A stretch of DNA of 64,000 nucleotides from Amphimedon queenslandica (lineage: Eukaryota > Porifera > Demospongiae > Haplosclerida > Niphatidae), in assembly GCF_000090795.2 (NCBI RefSeq), contig NW_003546448.1:97658-161657 (forward strand), in the 5' to 3' direction. Made by a program: the position numbers and the translations under genes. The notes under the pieces are model-generated. The model searched no databases, was not told the DNA's origin, and saw only the letters and a program-made list of their open reading frames with translations. Within the stretch, counting starts at the first letter, position 1; every line of letters begins with the position of its first letter. Of the stretch, positions 1 through 12,714 are shown piece by piece.

Positions 1-198
1 CAAACTAACCATGATTTTAAAATTATTATTATATAATTATGTGATATTTCATAATGTGAGCGTAATTATGATGTTAATTGCTCTATAAACTTGTTGTGAT
101 CACAGGCACAATTTTAAAAAATATATAAAAATTGACCTCTCAATCCTACACCCACTCAAATCCCCACTACAGACATAACATAAAGCAATCCGGGCTAC

Positions 199-369
199 CT
201 CCTCTACACTGTTTGGGCGCATAACGTTCACCAACTGGCATAGGGCTACACCATCTCGCAGGGCGTCACGAAAAGACCCGTCGTAATCTGGAGGTCCTAT
301 ATCAATCCCGAGCCCTTTCATCCACTGTTCGATCTGTCCCTCATCTACTGTCTGCTTCCCTTTGGACAT
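199..369 (-). CDS. Calponin-homology (CH) domain protein, first coding exon (partial)
   Basis: This is the first 57 codons of a minus-strand gene that continues past the left edge of the window. It starts at an ATG (367-369) and ends at a clean splice donor (GAG|GTAGCC, intron from 198). The peptide contains the hallmark start of a CH domain: an aliphatic/aromatic helix (QIEQWMKGLGI) followed by LRDGVALCQLVNVMRP, like the DG-x-L-C-x-L-x-N core of actin-binding or signalling CH domains. Single CH domains at the extreme N-terminus occur in Vav, PIX/ARHGEF6-7 and calponin/transgelin proteins. The LRDGV-LCQL-N wording is closest to Vav/PIX, but one exon cannot decide. The start codon lies 236 bases from the divergent AGFG start. 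The downstream exons are not in the window. Confidence 0.72.
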
Positions 370-605
370 TTCTTCTCTTGGAGTCTACTAATATTTTGGA
401 CGAGTGTGTGTCGGTTTCTCGATGGGCAGAGACTATGGGGCAGTTTCTCCCGCCCCTCTTCATTTATTTTCCGCTGATTGTTCGGATACTTAAAAATGGC
501 TCCGCCTCGTCATTCCGAATATTTTAAGGATATCTTGTCTGTATACTCTCGTCGATTTGAAAGTGCCCGGTATTATACGGAGACGGAGCTCTCAAGCACC
601 AGAAA
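370..605. promoter_or_regulatory. Shared divergent promoter region (CH gene / AGFG)
   Basis: The 236 bases between the ATG of the minus-strand CH gene and the ATG of plus-strand AGFG must carry both 5' UTRs and both core promoters. It is less AT-rich than the surrounding introns. No convincing TATA box was seen. It is inferred to be a bidirectional promoter from the geometry alone. Confidence 0.5.
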
Positions 606-3600
606 ATGGCATCCCCTGCCCAAAAGAAGAAAGAAGAGGCCAGCCTCAAAATGCTCCGTGAATTGGTCGCCCTCCCGCACAACAAGCAGTGCTTCGAGTG
701 CCAACAGAGAGGGCCTACGTATGCTGACATGACGACGTGTGCTTTCCTTTGTACGCAGTGTAGCGGGTTCTTGTAAGTCGCTGAGATACATGTACAGCTA
801 TAATTACTATCTATTGTGTGCTCATTAATGTAGTTTAATGTATTGTTATTATTATTTATTATGATTTTAATTGTTTGTCGTGTACAATGAAGATTCAAGG
901 CTATCAAGGAAGCTAGTACATGTACATAAATTGTATTATGGTGTACACCTAAACCACAACCCAACCTCCAGTCATAAAGTATAAACGACTCTCTGCCAGC
1001 ACTTTTGTTTATTTACAATTATCTTGCTTATCTATTGCTTTGTCATATAATTTAAATTGGTACCTGTTACACTGATGCATTCACATACACGTATAATGAT
1101 GATAATTTTTTGTGTCCATTTTATTTTTAGGAGAGGAATTAATCCGCCCCATAGAGTCAAATCTGTTTCAATGACCACTTTCTCGAGCGATGAAGTGCAG
1201 AAACTTAGAAATGGTGGAAATGAAGTAAACAATAAATGATGTCATTCTTTACTCTCATTATTACATCATTATGGTTTTCCCTTGCCCTTTACCCTTTGAT
1301 CATGAATCTTTCCCTCCCCTCCCTCCTTCCTTCTCTTCCACTTTCTCTCTCTCTCTTCTCCTTCCTCTTTCTCTCTCACGTCCCTTCTCTCTCTCCTCTC
1401 TCTTTTCTTTTTGTATTGTCTACCCCTTTCCCTCTAGATGGCCCGTATGATATGGCTTGGTAAATGGGACCCAAAGAGAGACAGAGAACCCACCAAGAAA
1501 GACGAGCAAGCCTTCAGAGAGTATCTTAGAGACAAATATGAGCGCAAGAAATGGTACAGGGACCCAAGTGAGGTGAAGAAAGACATTGCGTCAAGAAGTC
1601 CTGAAGCTGCATCCACAGTGACACCCACCAGTCTTCCATCAATACCACCTCCCTCACAACAAGTAAACTATATTTAATGTTATCAGTTTCTGTTATCTAT
1701 AGTTGTCTTTATCATCACTTATCTTATTACATGTGATGTATAAGGCCAGTTGTATCTATGTGTATGTATTGATATCATCTCTCCTTCTCTCATAGGGTAG
1801 TTCCCGGCCTGTGACTGCTGCATCTCAGCAGGCTCCTAAGGCCCAAACGCCACAGCAGCAACAGAAAGCTCCTACCCCAATCCAGCCACCAGCTACCAAA
1901 CAGAATGAAGTTAGCTTACTTGATATCTCCGATCCAGTTGGTAAGGGTCTTAATGAATACCTTAATTTTGACTTGTGAATAATGTAATGATGTAATACGA
2001 TTAGTGAATATTAGTATTAATGAGTCACATGGCTTTCTCTATATTATGCTAATGAACTATGAATTCACATTTATTCTGCTATCTGTTTCTTGCTAAGTAG
2101 CTTATAATGAAATTTGTCAGAGAGTACATGATTGTTTTGATATTAGGCACTTATTGTTTTTCATAACTGCCACTCACGTAATCATATACAAATTGTTTTA
2201 TTGTTTTTTGTAGTAACTAGTCCTCCTACTGGAGGTGTGTCAGTGTTTCCTCCAGGCCCGCCCCCTGTCTCTCAATCTGTTAATCAGCCACAACCACCTC
2301 TTGCAGCAAGTAAATACACACTCCTATAATGATAATAATACATAATGTTAATGCAATAATACATCATAGTATGTACTATCCTATTACCAAGAGTACCAAA
2401 TACATGTGCATACATGTATGTACTCTTCTCGTTACATTGTCTTTATTTTTTAGACAATGATTTTGGCGCATTTACATCAAGTGGAGCTCCTACTGGCAGT
2501 AAGTTTCTGCTATTTAATATACATGTAATTTTAAATTTTTTGTTGGTTTTTTCCCCCTAGATTTTCTAGTTGCTAGTAGTTCCGGTAGCAGCATTGGCCA
2601 GCCTCCCTCCTCAGGGCCTGCCCCTCCTCTGTCATCTGGTGGTGGCGCTGGCGGTAATTTATCAGCTGCTGACAGATACTCTGCATTAGCTAGTCTTGAT
2701 CAAACACTCAAAGACATACGACTACAAGAGGAAGAGAAACAACAACAGCAGCAGCAACAGCAACAGTTACAACAGCAACAGCAACAAATGCAACAGCAAC
2801 AGCTACAACAGCAACGACAAATGATGATGATGCAGCAAGGCATGGCTGGAGGTATGGTTGCTAATCCTTTTGGAGGTGGAGCAGGAGGAGGAGGAGGAGG
2901 AGCTGTTTTAGAGAAAAGAGAATCCAATCCGTTTCTTCTGGGAGGGCACACTCCTCCTGTAACTGGACCGATGAGACAGCAGGGTGGAGGGGGAGGAGCC
3001 TTTGGTAACTTTGGTAATATGGGCCCTGCTCAAATGATGGGAGGAGCTCAGATGATGGGCAGTGGACAGATGGGCGGAGTTCAAATGGGAGCAAACCCTC
3101 AGTTTATGGGTGGATCCCCAGTAATAGGTGGAGCCCAAATGGGAATGCAAATGAGTCCACAAATGGGAGGAGCCCAGATGGGTTACGCTCAGCAAGGTGG
3201 TATGGTTGGTATGGGCCAGCAGCAGTTCCCAGGAGGAGGGGGAGGGTTTGGTGTGGGGTTTGGGATGCCTGCTGCAAGTCAGCAAGGTATGATGATGGCT
3301 GGGGGCGGTCAATGGCAGCAACAACAGGCTGTTCCTCCACAGCAGCAGGCACAGTGGGGAGGAGGCGTGTCTCCTTCTCCTGTTGGTCATCATCAGTTTG
3401 GTTTTGCTCCAGCAGTTCAAGGGAGTCCTCAGCTTCCTCAGCATCAGTTTGGAGGCTTTACGTCTCAGCCAGCCTCTGCCAATAAGCAGCAACAGCAGTT
3501 CAATTGGAGTAGCTCTCAGACTACCCCCACTACAACTGCCCCATCATTTAGTGGAACGGGTTGGTGTGGAGGGTTATCAAAACCTGCTCCTCAAGCCTCT

Positions 3601-4135
3601 TCAGTTCAATCTCCAACTTCACAAACCTCAACCACACCCACTGGCTGGAGCAACATGTTGATGGGCTCTACCACCACTAATGCTGGAACTGGTACGGGGT
3701 CTGCTGGCGGATGGAATAATGCTGGAACCGGTACTGGGTCTGCTGGCGGTTGGAATAGTGCTGGAACTGGTACGGGGTCTGCTGGCGGTTGGAATAATGC
3801 TGGAACTGGTACTGGGTCTGCTGGCGGTTGGAATAGTGCTGGAACTGGTACGGGGTCTGGTGGCGGTTGGAATAATGCTGGAACTGGTACGGGGCCTGCT
3901 GGTGGATGGAATAGTGCTGGAACTGGTACGGGGTCTGGTGGCGGTTGGAATAATGCTAGTGCTGCTGGTACGGGGTCTGCTGGTGGTGGATGGAATGCTT
4001 CAGCTGGTTGGGGTAGTGGTGGCGGAGCCAATCCTTTTGCTGTAAGTCAGAGAACTTGATGATAACTTTTTAATTTTTTTTCTCTAGTCAACAGGAGGGT
4101 CACAGCAGCAGTCCACTAGGAATCCCTTCATGTGA
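606..4135 (+). CDS. AGFG1: ArfGAP domain with FG/NPF repeats protein (AGFG family)
   Basis: AGFG proteins link clathrin adaptors, EH-domain proteins (EPS15, intersectin) and VAMP7 at endocytic sites, and human AGFG1 (Hrb) is also known as an HIV Rev cofactor. I reconstruct eight exons: 606-772, 1131-1224, 1438-1662, 1796-1940, 2214-2309, 2454-2498, 2561-4041, 4088-4135. They total 2301 nt, 766 aa, and all phases agree. Residues about 1-110 form the ArfGAP domain: a zinc finger CFEC...CTQC, then CSGFLRGINPPHRVKSVSM, which keeps the arginine after the finger, then IWLGKWDP and REYLRDKYERKKWY, all diagnostic of AGFG. The motif ADRYSALASLDQTL matches the DKYAALAELD motif of vertebrate AGFG. The C-terminal half is low complexity: poly-Q, Gly/Met/Gln-rich, then a 13-residue tandem repeat. 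NPF motifs occur four times (ANPFGG, SNPFLL, ANPFAV and the terminal RNPFM), as expected of an EH-domain ligand. The start was chosen because it aligns with the vertebrate N-terminus. AGFG1 versus AGFG2 cannot be separated; it is probably the single ancestral gene. Confidence 0.93.
3682..3954 (+). repeat. Coding 39-base minisatellite in AGFG
   Basis: Seven tandem 39-base units encode the 13-residue repeat (N/S)AGTGTG(S/P)(A/G)GGWN, followed by a decayed eighth unit. Units differ by a few bases (GGG TCT/CCT, GCT/GGT, AAT/AGT). All keep the reading frame, so copy number can vary without breaking AGFG. Its reverse strand and +1 frame are also open, giving long shadow ORFs. Confidence 0.95.
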
Positions 4136-4246
4136 TATAATTACTTATTGCACAAGATATTAATAATAGGCTATAAACTAGCTTCCATTTTTACCATTAC
4201 CTCTCAATTTTCATTTTGTTATTGTTAGGCAAGCAAACAAGCAAGC

Positions 4247-4282
<36 letters not shown>

Positions 4283-4807
4283 GTGTCGTTATTATAAGTT
4301 TTGTTGGTTTGTCGTTCATTTTTAATTTAATGCATTGTGGTAATAATTAAAGCAATTATTACTTGTTTATTTATTACTTATTAAATGTTAATTACTTGGA
4401 CACCTTCATGATTATTATTATTATTATTACTTTTACTTGACAAAATGAGCAAGCGAAATATTTGTAAATTTTACCTCAAAGTGATGAATAAACATTATAA
4501 GTCCTAAAGTAATAACCCAAAACAAGAAAATATTCCTCAAATAGATCTATTTTTTAAATACATGGAAGATCCAAAATTGTCAAAAAAAGAATAGTTTGGC
4601 TACATAGATGTAAGATTACAGAAGATAGCATTTTTTGTATTTAAAAACTCAAGAAAAATGAGTTTAAATTTTGCTAATTTTCTGGAATTAAAAAATGTAC
4701 CTACATGTATATGTGCAAGCACAATGATGACAAAAAATAAATTGCTGAATAATAATAATATGATTACAAAAGTATGAATGAAACATAATGAGAAAATAAT
4801 TGAAGAT
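4136..4807. other. Convergent intergenic region AGFG / MADD
   Basis: This holds the two 3' ends. It contains an (ATT)n microsatellite at about 4247-4283, a shorter one near 4413-4431, and a candidate AATAAA polyadenylation signal for AGFG near 4486. No coding potential was seen. Confidence 0.6.
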
Positions 4808-7800
4808 TTAATTAGTTTTTGACTTGTAGACCATTACTTGCAGGCACTGGTATATCTCATGATACTACATAAGAAAGAACACACACTCAAGGATCAGAAC
4901 TTAATTTTTTTTTTTGAAATACGACCTAATGGTCTAAATAATTATTTAAAATAATTAAAATAAATAAAGATAAACATTCTATCATGTTTCATATAGTGAT
5001 GAAACATGATAGAAAGCTCTCATTAGTTACTATAATTTTATAACGTGTACTGGGATATTTTCGTATTGCTAAATTTTCATGAATCTTGCATTTGTAAGAT
5101 TTCACAAAATAAAACTTTTGCAAATATGCTACCACGTGGCAATGAAAATGCAAAATTTCACAATTTTTATTTTCGCTATGGAGCAAAAAATGAAAAATCT
5201 GCGAAAATTTTGCTACTCAAAAATTTCCCAGTATATGGTATCACTTACTTGTTTTGAATGAAAGTGTTGCCAATACTCACTGGACCCTTCCTTATACAGG
5301 AAACTAATAGTAAGACGAGACTCATCAATATCAATATTCAAAATGTGATCATTCCAAAATCTACAAGTTATCCTTTCGTCAGGAAACCTCCTTAATATGC
5401 AGACTTCATCAGTTACCTATACATACATAATTCAATATATTGTGTGATTTGCTATTTTTAGAGTCAGTTTTAGCTATAATAAGTCGACTATTAAAATAGT
5501 GCAATCTCCTATACCAAGAGAGCATACATGTAGTTCTGCCTATGGTGGTCGGGACAACCACCTCAACAAATGAACCAACCAGTTCATCACTTAGACCATG
5601 CAACCATGCAACCATGAAATTAATACTAATAGCCATACATAAAGCATGATATTGTGGTCTACTAGTATGGTGTACATACATGTAAATTAAAAGGAATAAT
5701 ATTAGTCTCCAACCACCTCTAATTTTTTCTAGACCCTGAGACTGGATAATTATTTAGGGTCTGTACCTGTAGTTTGAAGATTGGGGCAGTGACGCTGATG
5801 CCATGATGCACTACGTAAGTGATGATAGGATGTCTCTCACTAAACAAAGCCAATACAGCAAGGTTCTTTATATTAACACCATTAGAATCCTAACAATGCA
5901 TTAGACGGTTGATACAAATAATTATGATTTTAAACTCACAGCATTCTCAAGTTCGGACATTGTCTCTTGAAGGAGCTTCTCCTCGGCAGTTGCCAGTCGA
6001 GTTCGAGCTGATATTCGATGACACACGTCCATAGTCTCCTTAGGACTGATACCAATCATCAGTAGGAATACTAGTACGTTATGTAATACAATACTGAGCA
6101 GTGTGTCCTCTTCATATCCAAAATTCAGTCGACTTGAGCAAGGGAGAGAATTATACCTATTTATAATTAAAAGAATACATAACGCCTAAAGAGAATATCC
6201 AATGGGTCCATCTCAGCTCCTGCAAGTGTGTAGATTATTAAGAAGCCACATTTAGTATACTTCATTACTTCTGTTTATTACTCTTGATCATATAAAACTG
6301 TCTTTATACTAATTTGAGCCTGCCCCACCCCTTTTCAAAAACTGCTCCCCTTTCTTCTCTCTCACTCTAGTCAAAATTTCAAATTTGGCTCAAACTTTCT
6401 ATGCATTGATGTGTATTAAGATACAAGTCGTAGCTATTCCTAACCTGTCGTATAATTCGCTTGTCTTCTCATTCCAACCTAAATACTTCCTATCAGCTTG
6501 TACAACCGCCGAAAACAAACTATTCCAGAACTGTCTCCTCACGACAATCCCTTTCATTGCACTACTGAATGCTCTAAGCAGATCAACATGTAAATACTGC
6601 AACTCATGATCCTCCACGTGTTCAGTCTCTCTCTCTGAGTCTCCTCCAAGCAATACCGGGTCGTACGCCCTCACTCTCTTACGATCATCGGATACTGATA
6701 AATTTGATTCTGCTACTTTGAATCCATTGCTATTATCATCGACAGCTCCTGGATAGCTCAGGTCTTTAAGAGGAAGGGAAGATGAGGAGGAGGTGGGGAG
6801 AGACCGACGAGTCCTTAGATTAGGACTGGGTGGGGGAAGTGGTGAGGGGGTCCTGTGTCCGTTTAACTCGTTTTCGGTTGATTTTAAAGGTGACCTTTTT
6901 CGGCTGAGGTCAGTGCATAGGCACAGTGCTAATCTCAGTACAAGGAACAATGAGAATATGGGCGTGTCAATGTCAGCCTGGAGAGATGCCTCTATTGGTT
7001 GAATGATGTACTTTAATAGATCCAGAACACCTTTATAGACTGCTCTACTGACAATCTGAAAAAGGATATAACAGCAGAGAATAAACATTCAATGTGTACA
7101 GTTCAAACATATAATAATAAAAATATTTTTTATGCATCAATAGTGATTCAATGCAACAGTGATAGCACAAGGAAGATAATAGGAAATGGGCCAGTTCACT
7201 GTTATAGTCACTGCTTACAAGCTAATAAAATAGTACATGCATGTCAAAGGTTTCCATAGGACTTCAGCATAGTGCTCATGCAGCTTCTTGATAGTTGCTC
7301 AAAAATTGAATCAATTGTCCAATTACTCTAATATCTATGACTGTATAATAGTATAGGGAACTTTGACAAAAATCACAAGGGGAAAATTCTCCATTTTATA
7401 ATTTTTTTTTCTGATGCATAGGCATGTTTTTATGTCATGCAGCAAGTTTGAGCTGATTCCAATCAAAATTAGACTTTTAAAGTTACTCAAAAATTGAGCT
7501 AAAAAGTCCCTGTACTATAGTATTATAATTATTTGTACATGTACACGTACACATACATGTAGCTTACTATTGGTACTATTTCACCATTAGCTGATAACAG
7601 TAGATTATTTTGCTGACGAATACCCAATCTGAGCTCCAGGAGACGGAGTAAAGCAACGCGGCTCCTCTCCTCCGATGCTATCGTCTTTAGAGCAACAGAT
7701 TTGGGCCAAGGGAGACCCTGACCAGCTCCCACTCGACACACAATGTCTTTAATTTGAGTCTCAAGCTCACTAATAAACAATAAACAAAATAAAGCAGCAA

Positions 7801-9107
7801 TTACACATTAATTTAATACAATATACAAATGATCTATTACAAGACAAGTAACAGATGGATCCAACAGCCCATTAATAAACTCATAAGACTCACTGAAGGC
7901 TAGAAACAGCAGACCATGGGACAGAGCGGACCACATTAGATGACGAGTGCTTCTTAGGGTCTTTCACTGTAGGAGACTCTTGCTCAGTACCAGCAGAGCC
8001 GCCACTTGAAAACTGCATCATTTCAATGAGTGGACCTCTCAGATTCATCCAAGACCCGACTCTGGGGAGGCCCCCTGTCTCCGGCTCAGGGCTACTTGGA
8101 CTGCTGTGTCTTCTCTTGGTCTTATGGCCAGAGAAATGACGATGAATAGGGAGAGGTGAGAGAGTCATTGATAAATTATAACTGGAGTCAGTGCTGTTGT
8201 GTGAATCAGCCACATTTATTGGTGATGTCAATAGTGAGACATTATCAGTAGCACTATCAGTAGGAGGCTCAAAAACTCCATTCATCTCTACACCAGTGTT
8301 AGCTGAATCACGATTAACTTTTGACAAAGGATCAGAATCAAGTGTTAGGGCAGAAATGTGATCAGGTGTCAGAGGTTCATGCATTAAATCAAAATCAGGC
8401 AACATCCCAGGATCAAAGCTTATAACTGAATCAGGCATGATAAGAGGATCAGACCTTAACACGGGATCACTCAATACTGGCTGCTTATTCTCAGGAGGTA
8501 ATGGGACGTGATCAAACTTTGACGGTGTTTTAACTAACGACAGGTAGACTTCATTAGAGGAACCAGCTCCAACAGCAACAGGAGAAGGAGTAGAACAAGT
8601 TATTGTGATGGAAGGATGGATATCGATCGCTATATCTTTCATTTCAGGGGCAACACAGCCACGAATCGCTGAATCAGAGCTAACATCAGAATCATAAGAG
8701 ATATCAGTCCCGTCATGCCGATAATGATTGGCCCCTTCTTCATCATCGCTCTCATCGCTCTCATCATCGCTGGAGAAATAATTCCTAGACATTGTATTAT
8801 TAGTTGGTATCTGCCAGGCTTTGTGATGGAGCATCTCTTGATAAAGGACAGACTCATCGCAGTCAGGCTGATAGAGTGTGTACTGTAGCCGAGCAGGAGA
8901 TACCTTGTCAACCCACCAGCAAAGTTTGTCACCGATTCGCTCAATTTCACAGAATCCTGCAAATACAAAACATGATATGATTATTTATGCACATCTGTAT
9001 ATACAGTCCATAGAGAAACATATATATGCTCCAGGAAAGAATGCCAAACAATAACTCAGCACAAAACACAATATATGTACATGCCAAATCTTCCACTCAA
9101 TGACATA

Positions 9108-9143
<36 letters not shown>

Positions 9144-10633
9144 ATGTGCGTGTGTGTGCGTGTGTGTGTGTGCATCATGTCAACAGGTTCATCAAGCATG
9201 CAAGGAACACTGACAAAGGAGGATATGTACACAAAACATGTTGGCCCATTCTTTTGATAATTTGTAGAGTGAAGGAAACATGATCTTGTAATGGAAGATA
9301 TTGCCAAGTATTCATTCATTTGTAGTGTAGAGCAACAATAATGTACACGTAATTGTCTGCTCCATTTCAAGCAATTACACATGTACATGTACATAAGCCT
9401 ACCTTTCCTAATCTCTTCAAATGCTTTGTTTGATGGATTTAGGACCCATTCCATAAAATACTCAACACTCTAAATAACAATAAAAGTAATTAATAATAAT
9501 AATAATAATAATAATAACCAGTATTTCATAGTTAAAAGTACCTGTGATTTAATGAAATTTGAAATAAATTCAATGTCACGGATCTTAGTCTTCTTAACAT
9601 AGGCAGCAAGGAATGATTCCAGCCTTAGGTCAACCACAGGGCGAGGGAACAGTCTGTATATAGTCAAGTGGTTGTCTATGCAGCCAAGCATTTCAGGACC
9701 CAACAGGAACTCAATGAAAGCGACTCTTATTAAGACGTCAGTCTCATCTTTTAGTCTGGTAAGGTCAGCAATGCTGTGAGAGGATTTCTCAACCTAAATA
9801 AGATATAATAATAGCTAGAAAGAATGTAAAACATTGAGGGGCCCTGGCTCCTGACCACACCTCCCAGTCACACCCCCAAGCGTACACATACATACATAAA
9901 TTCTCATAAGTAAGGGCTTTGCCCAATAAAATATTTCTAGTGCATTTTAGTGTTAAACTTTTCGCCTTTCAAAATATTCTATCTTATATACATGTATGTA
10001 CATGTACATGTACAATGTAAGTATAGGCTCATTCAATTGGCTGGTAATGCACGAGTAATTCCAGTCAAAATAATAGGATTGTTAACTAAAGAGGCGGCTA
10101 ATCTAGTTTAAGATAATGTTACAGGACCTAGCTATTATCGTATTATTGCTTCCTTCTATACTTAATTACATGTACATCCTATGCATACGTGCATGTCTTT
10201 AATCAAAATTGTTATTTCCTAGTTGTTTCTGTCAAAGCAGCAGCAGGCCTATGTCTACTAAAAGTATGTGGGTACATTGTACATGTACATACTTCTTCCA
10301 TTTTGTCCAGTGCCTGTCTTAGGTCAGCCTGGAGCTGCAATAAAGTAACTGGAAACTTCTCCAGGAGGTCAATGTCCTGATGAATGGGAGACTCCAACTA
10401 AGAGAGAACGAGAGAGAGAGAGTGAATGAGGAGGTGATAAAGCATTGGTTATAAAAGTAGTATAAAGATAATTTACCTTTCTGTTGTCAAGATCAACAAT
10501 CCAGGTCTCCATCCTGTGAGTCATGTTGATTTTCTTTACAAAAGAAGAAGGAACTCCAATGAAGAAAGGAGTGGGGACAAGCAAGAGCTGAAGGAGGAGA
10601 AAATTAAAATAAAAGGATCATGGTAGAGAGGGA

Positions 10634-10672
<39 letters not shown>

Positions 10673-12422
10673 AAGGAATAAAGATGATAAAGAAGTCACA
10701 GTAGGCACTGTCATGTTATTGTTTTGACTTACATTCTCTGCGCTTGGTAGTGAAGTGGGCAGGAGGGGTATGACAGGGAACAGATACTGGAGCGGATAAA
10801 GAAGACTCAGGATTGTTATAACACAACGAGAAGCAAAGGCATAGTCTTGAGAATGAATAATCACCTACCATAATAACAAAACACATACAAATATACCAGG
10901 AAAACAGAATCACATGAATATTACCATGTACATGTATGTGCAGCTAGTGCATGAAAATCTACATGTACAGTATAACATAAACAATGAAAATTTATTATAA
11001 TGCTATTATTGATTTCCTTCTGTAGCTTATAGTTGGAACTTGTTGATTTTGAAAGCTCAGGGGGCAATCATCAGTATAACACTCATCACTAAGAGTGCTA
11101 TTCTTGATATTGTAAACACAACTCCAAAAAGCAATGATGAAAACTAACCGTACACTGTTTGCTTAAAACAAGATACAAGATAAGTAAATATCCCGTAATA
11201 CGTACAGTAGTACACACACAAACATTCATTTTACGCATCTTGCCAAATATAAGCTACTCATAACAGCTACAGTTAGTTCATTGTTAGAACAATGCTGTTC
11301 TTAAGCAATTGGGTGGTGCACAATACAAAGGAATTGATGGCAATGTGAGTGTACACATGTATCATCCTCATTTGGTATATTGTGTGCACATAATGAAACC
11401 CACTAATGATAAAGCAGTAAAATCAGAAGCAATATTGTTAAAAATTCCCATAAAAACATATCAAAGCAAAAAGCAATGTACAGTAGACTAGGTGAATCAT
11501 TGTGAATGGATGTACAATTGTACATGGACAAGTACAATGAAATTACCTTGTGCTCCAATAGAAGCAGCTTGTATATTTCAATGACTAAATGAATGTCTAG
11601 TCTTTGCAATACATAATGAATGGGAAGATCAACAAACGGAAGGCGAGAAGATGGAGGGTACCCAACAAGGACAGCGGGATCAACCTCAAGCTCTACCTCC
11701 ATCAATTCAATACCGCGTCTCGGAACAGGAAGAACAACGAGAGACTCCACCCAGTCGGTAACCTCCTTTATGGGGGCCGTCATGTCAGAGGATGAAGGAT
11801 GGAAATGCGAGCGAATGAGAAGCTCCCAACTGAGCTTATCGCCGCAATAGAGATCAACAAAATGAATGAAAGTGTGCAGGACCTTCTCAAAGAACTGATA
11901 ATTGTCCTGCAAGGATAGGATGCAGACACTCAGGAGACCCCATTCCTGTATCCCAACTAAGGACTCAGACTCGGATCTTGATACCCAGTTAGGAGACTGA
12001 GCCCTCAGGAGGTTATCGGTAAGGTATGGAAAGGTGACACAGACCCCGTACGTGCGTATGTTAGTCTCCGTGTTAGTGAGCATAAAGTAATGAGTAGTTG
12101 TGCTCGCATTGGAGTCTAATGAAGACAGATGAGATGAAGAGGCTGTAGAGATAGGAGAGACTGAGTCAGGAGGGCAGCCATCTTCCTCTGGCTGACAGAA
12201 ATATGTAATATTGCTAGGCAGTGGTCTCTGGGGTATATCATTCAGTGGGTGACGCCATATTATGCCTGGTTTAGCCTGTCTGACATTATGCCAGTCAGCA
12301 GGAGGGAGTTTGGTTGAGCTGGGACTGATAGGAGAGCCGGCAGTGGGTCCCCTGCCTTCTTCAGTGGTGGGACCGACTATGAATATGTAGTCTAGCAGAT
12401 GAGGTGAGTCGACAGCTGCCAT
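4808..12422 (-). CDS. MADD: MADD / Rab3-GEP (DENN-domain Rab guanine nucleotide exchange factor)
   Basis: MADD activates Rab3/Rab27 (vesicle traffic) and binds the TNF receptor death domain in vertebrates. Thirteen exons on the minus strand: 12422-11547, 10864-10733, 10587-10477, 10397-10293, 9793-9542, 9469-9403, 8956-7894, 7769-7568, 7055-6445, 6156-5940, 5889-5767, 5416-5249, 4864-4808. Total 3984 nt, 1327 aa (human about 1,600), with all phases consistent. Exons 1-6 are the tripartite DENN module: PHLLDYIFIVG, ITYFCQPEEDG, TYGVCVTFPY, LLLLEHK, then IIHSQDYAFASR, LYPLQYLFPVIPLLPTSL, PTPFFIGVPSSF, TWIVDLD, YRLFPRPVV and MEWVLNPSNKAFEEI, each matching a MADD block. Exon 7 (about 350 aa) is an acidic/Ser-rich linker. 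Exon 9 has SRAVYKGVLDLLKYI and exon 10 EEDTLLSIVLHNVL, which match the MADD C-terminal conserved regions. Exons 11-13 match the PH-like segment, and the last 18-residue exon (YHEIYQCLQ) is weaker. The start is the ATG at 12420-12422; a longer frame to 12449 would begin with GTG. Confidence 0.92.
5047..5234. mobile_element. MITE-like inverted-repeat element in last MADD intron
   Basis: About 188 bases bounded by imperfect terminal inverted repeats of about 31 bases: the left end begins TACTGGGATATTTTCG and the right end, reversed, reads TACTGGGAAATTTTTG. There is no coding capacity. It sits 15 bases from the donor of MADD exon 12 (5248). It is inferred to be a non-autonomous DNA transposon. 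Confidence 0.6.
7330..7530 (+). repeat. Dispersed repeat family copy in MADD intron 8
   Basis: One copy, in the same orientation as the array at 14870-16400, containing GCAAGTTTGAGCTGATTCCA and ending near CCCTGTACTATAGTA. It lies between MADD exons 8 and 9. Confidence 0.75.
9111..9172. repeat. (TG)n microsatellite
   Basis: An interrupted TG/CA dinucleotide tract inside a MADD intron. It creates spurious Cys-Val / Thr-His reading frames. Confidence 0.95.
10627..10668. repeat. (GA)n microsatellite in MADD intron
   Basis: A pure GAGA tract that on the MADD strand is a CT-rich tract downstream of the exon 2 donor and upstream of exon 3. It may contribute to the polypyrimidine context. Confidence 0.9.
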
Positions 12423-12714
12423 TACATTGAAAAGAAGTCGGTCATTCACTACTAGAGGAAGATGGAGTGAAGAATTCCTACAATACCGTGGTTACTTCCT
12501 CCATTCACTACGCGGTGAGAAGAGCATTAATTGGAATAATTACAAATTTTACCGCTTTCTTCCAGATCAAGTATGAATATTCTAAAAAGAACCTCGAAAA
12601 GAACTGGATGATGAAGCTTTATGTATTTATTTCTCCTTGTAAAAGAAGTTTTTAGGCTCATTTTAGACAATTTTCCTATTTTTCTATGGCATCCATTCAC
12701 AAAAAAGGAGGGAC
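12423..12714. promoter_or_regulatory. 5' flank of MADD
   Basis: About 290 bases between the MADD ATG and the start of the foldback-like element. It must contain the MADD 5' UTR and promoter. No clear core promoter motif was recognised. Confidence 0.35.

Noticed and set aside
478-732. 84-aa open frame overlapping the start of AGFG
   Set aside because: Out of frame with the ArfGAP exon (start 606) and no similarity to anything; a shadow.
3606-4045. Long open frames on both strands across the AGFG repeat
   Set aside because: Produced by the 39-base minisatellite, whose length is a multiple of three so that several frames stay open.
11403-12449. MADD start at 12449 (extra nine residues)
   Set aside because: That frame begins with GTG; the first ATG is at 12422 and fits the family N-terminus. 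The same applies to a GTG start at 44184 for ZSWIM7.
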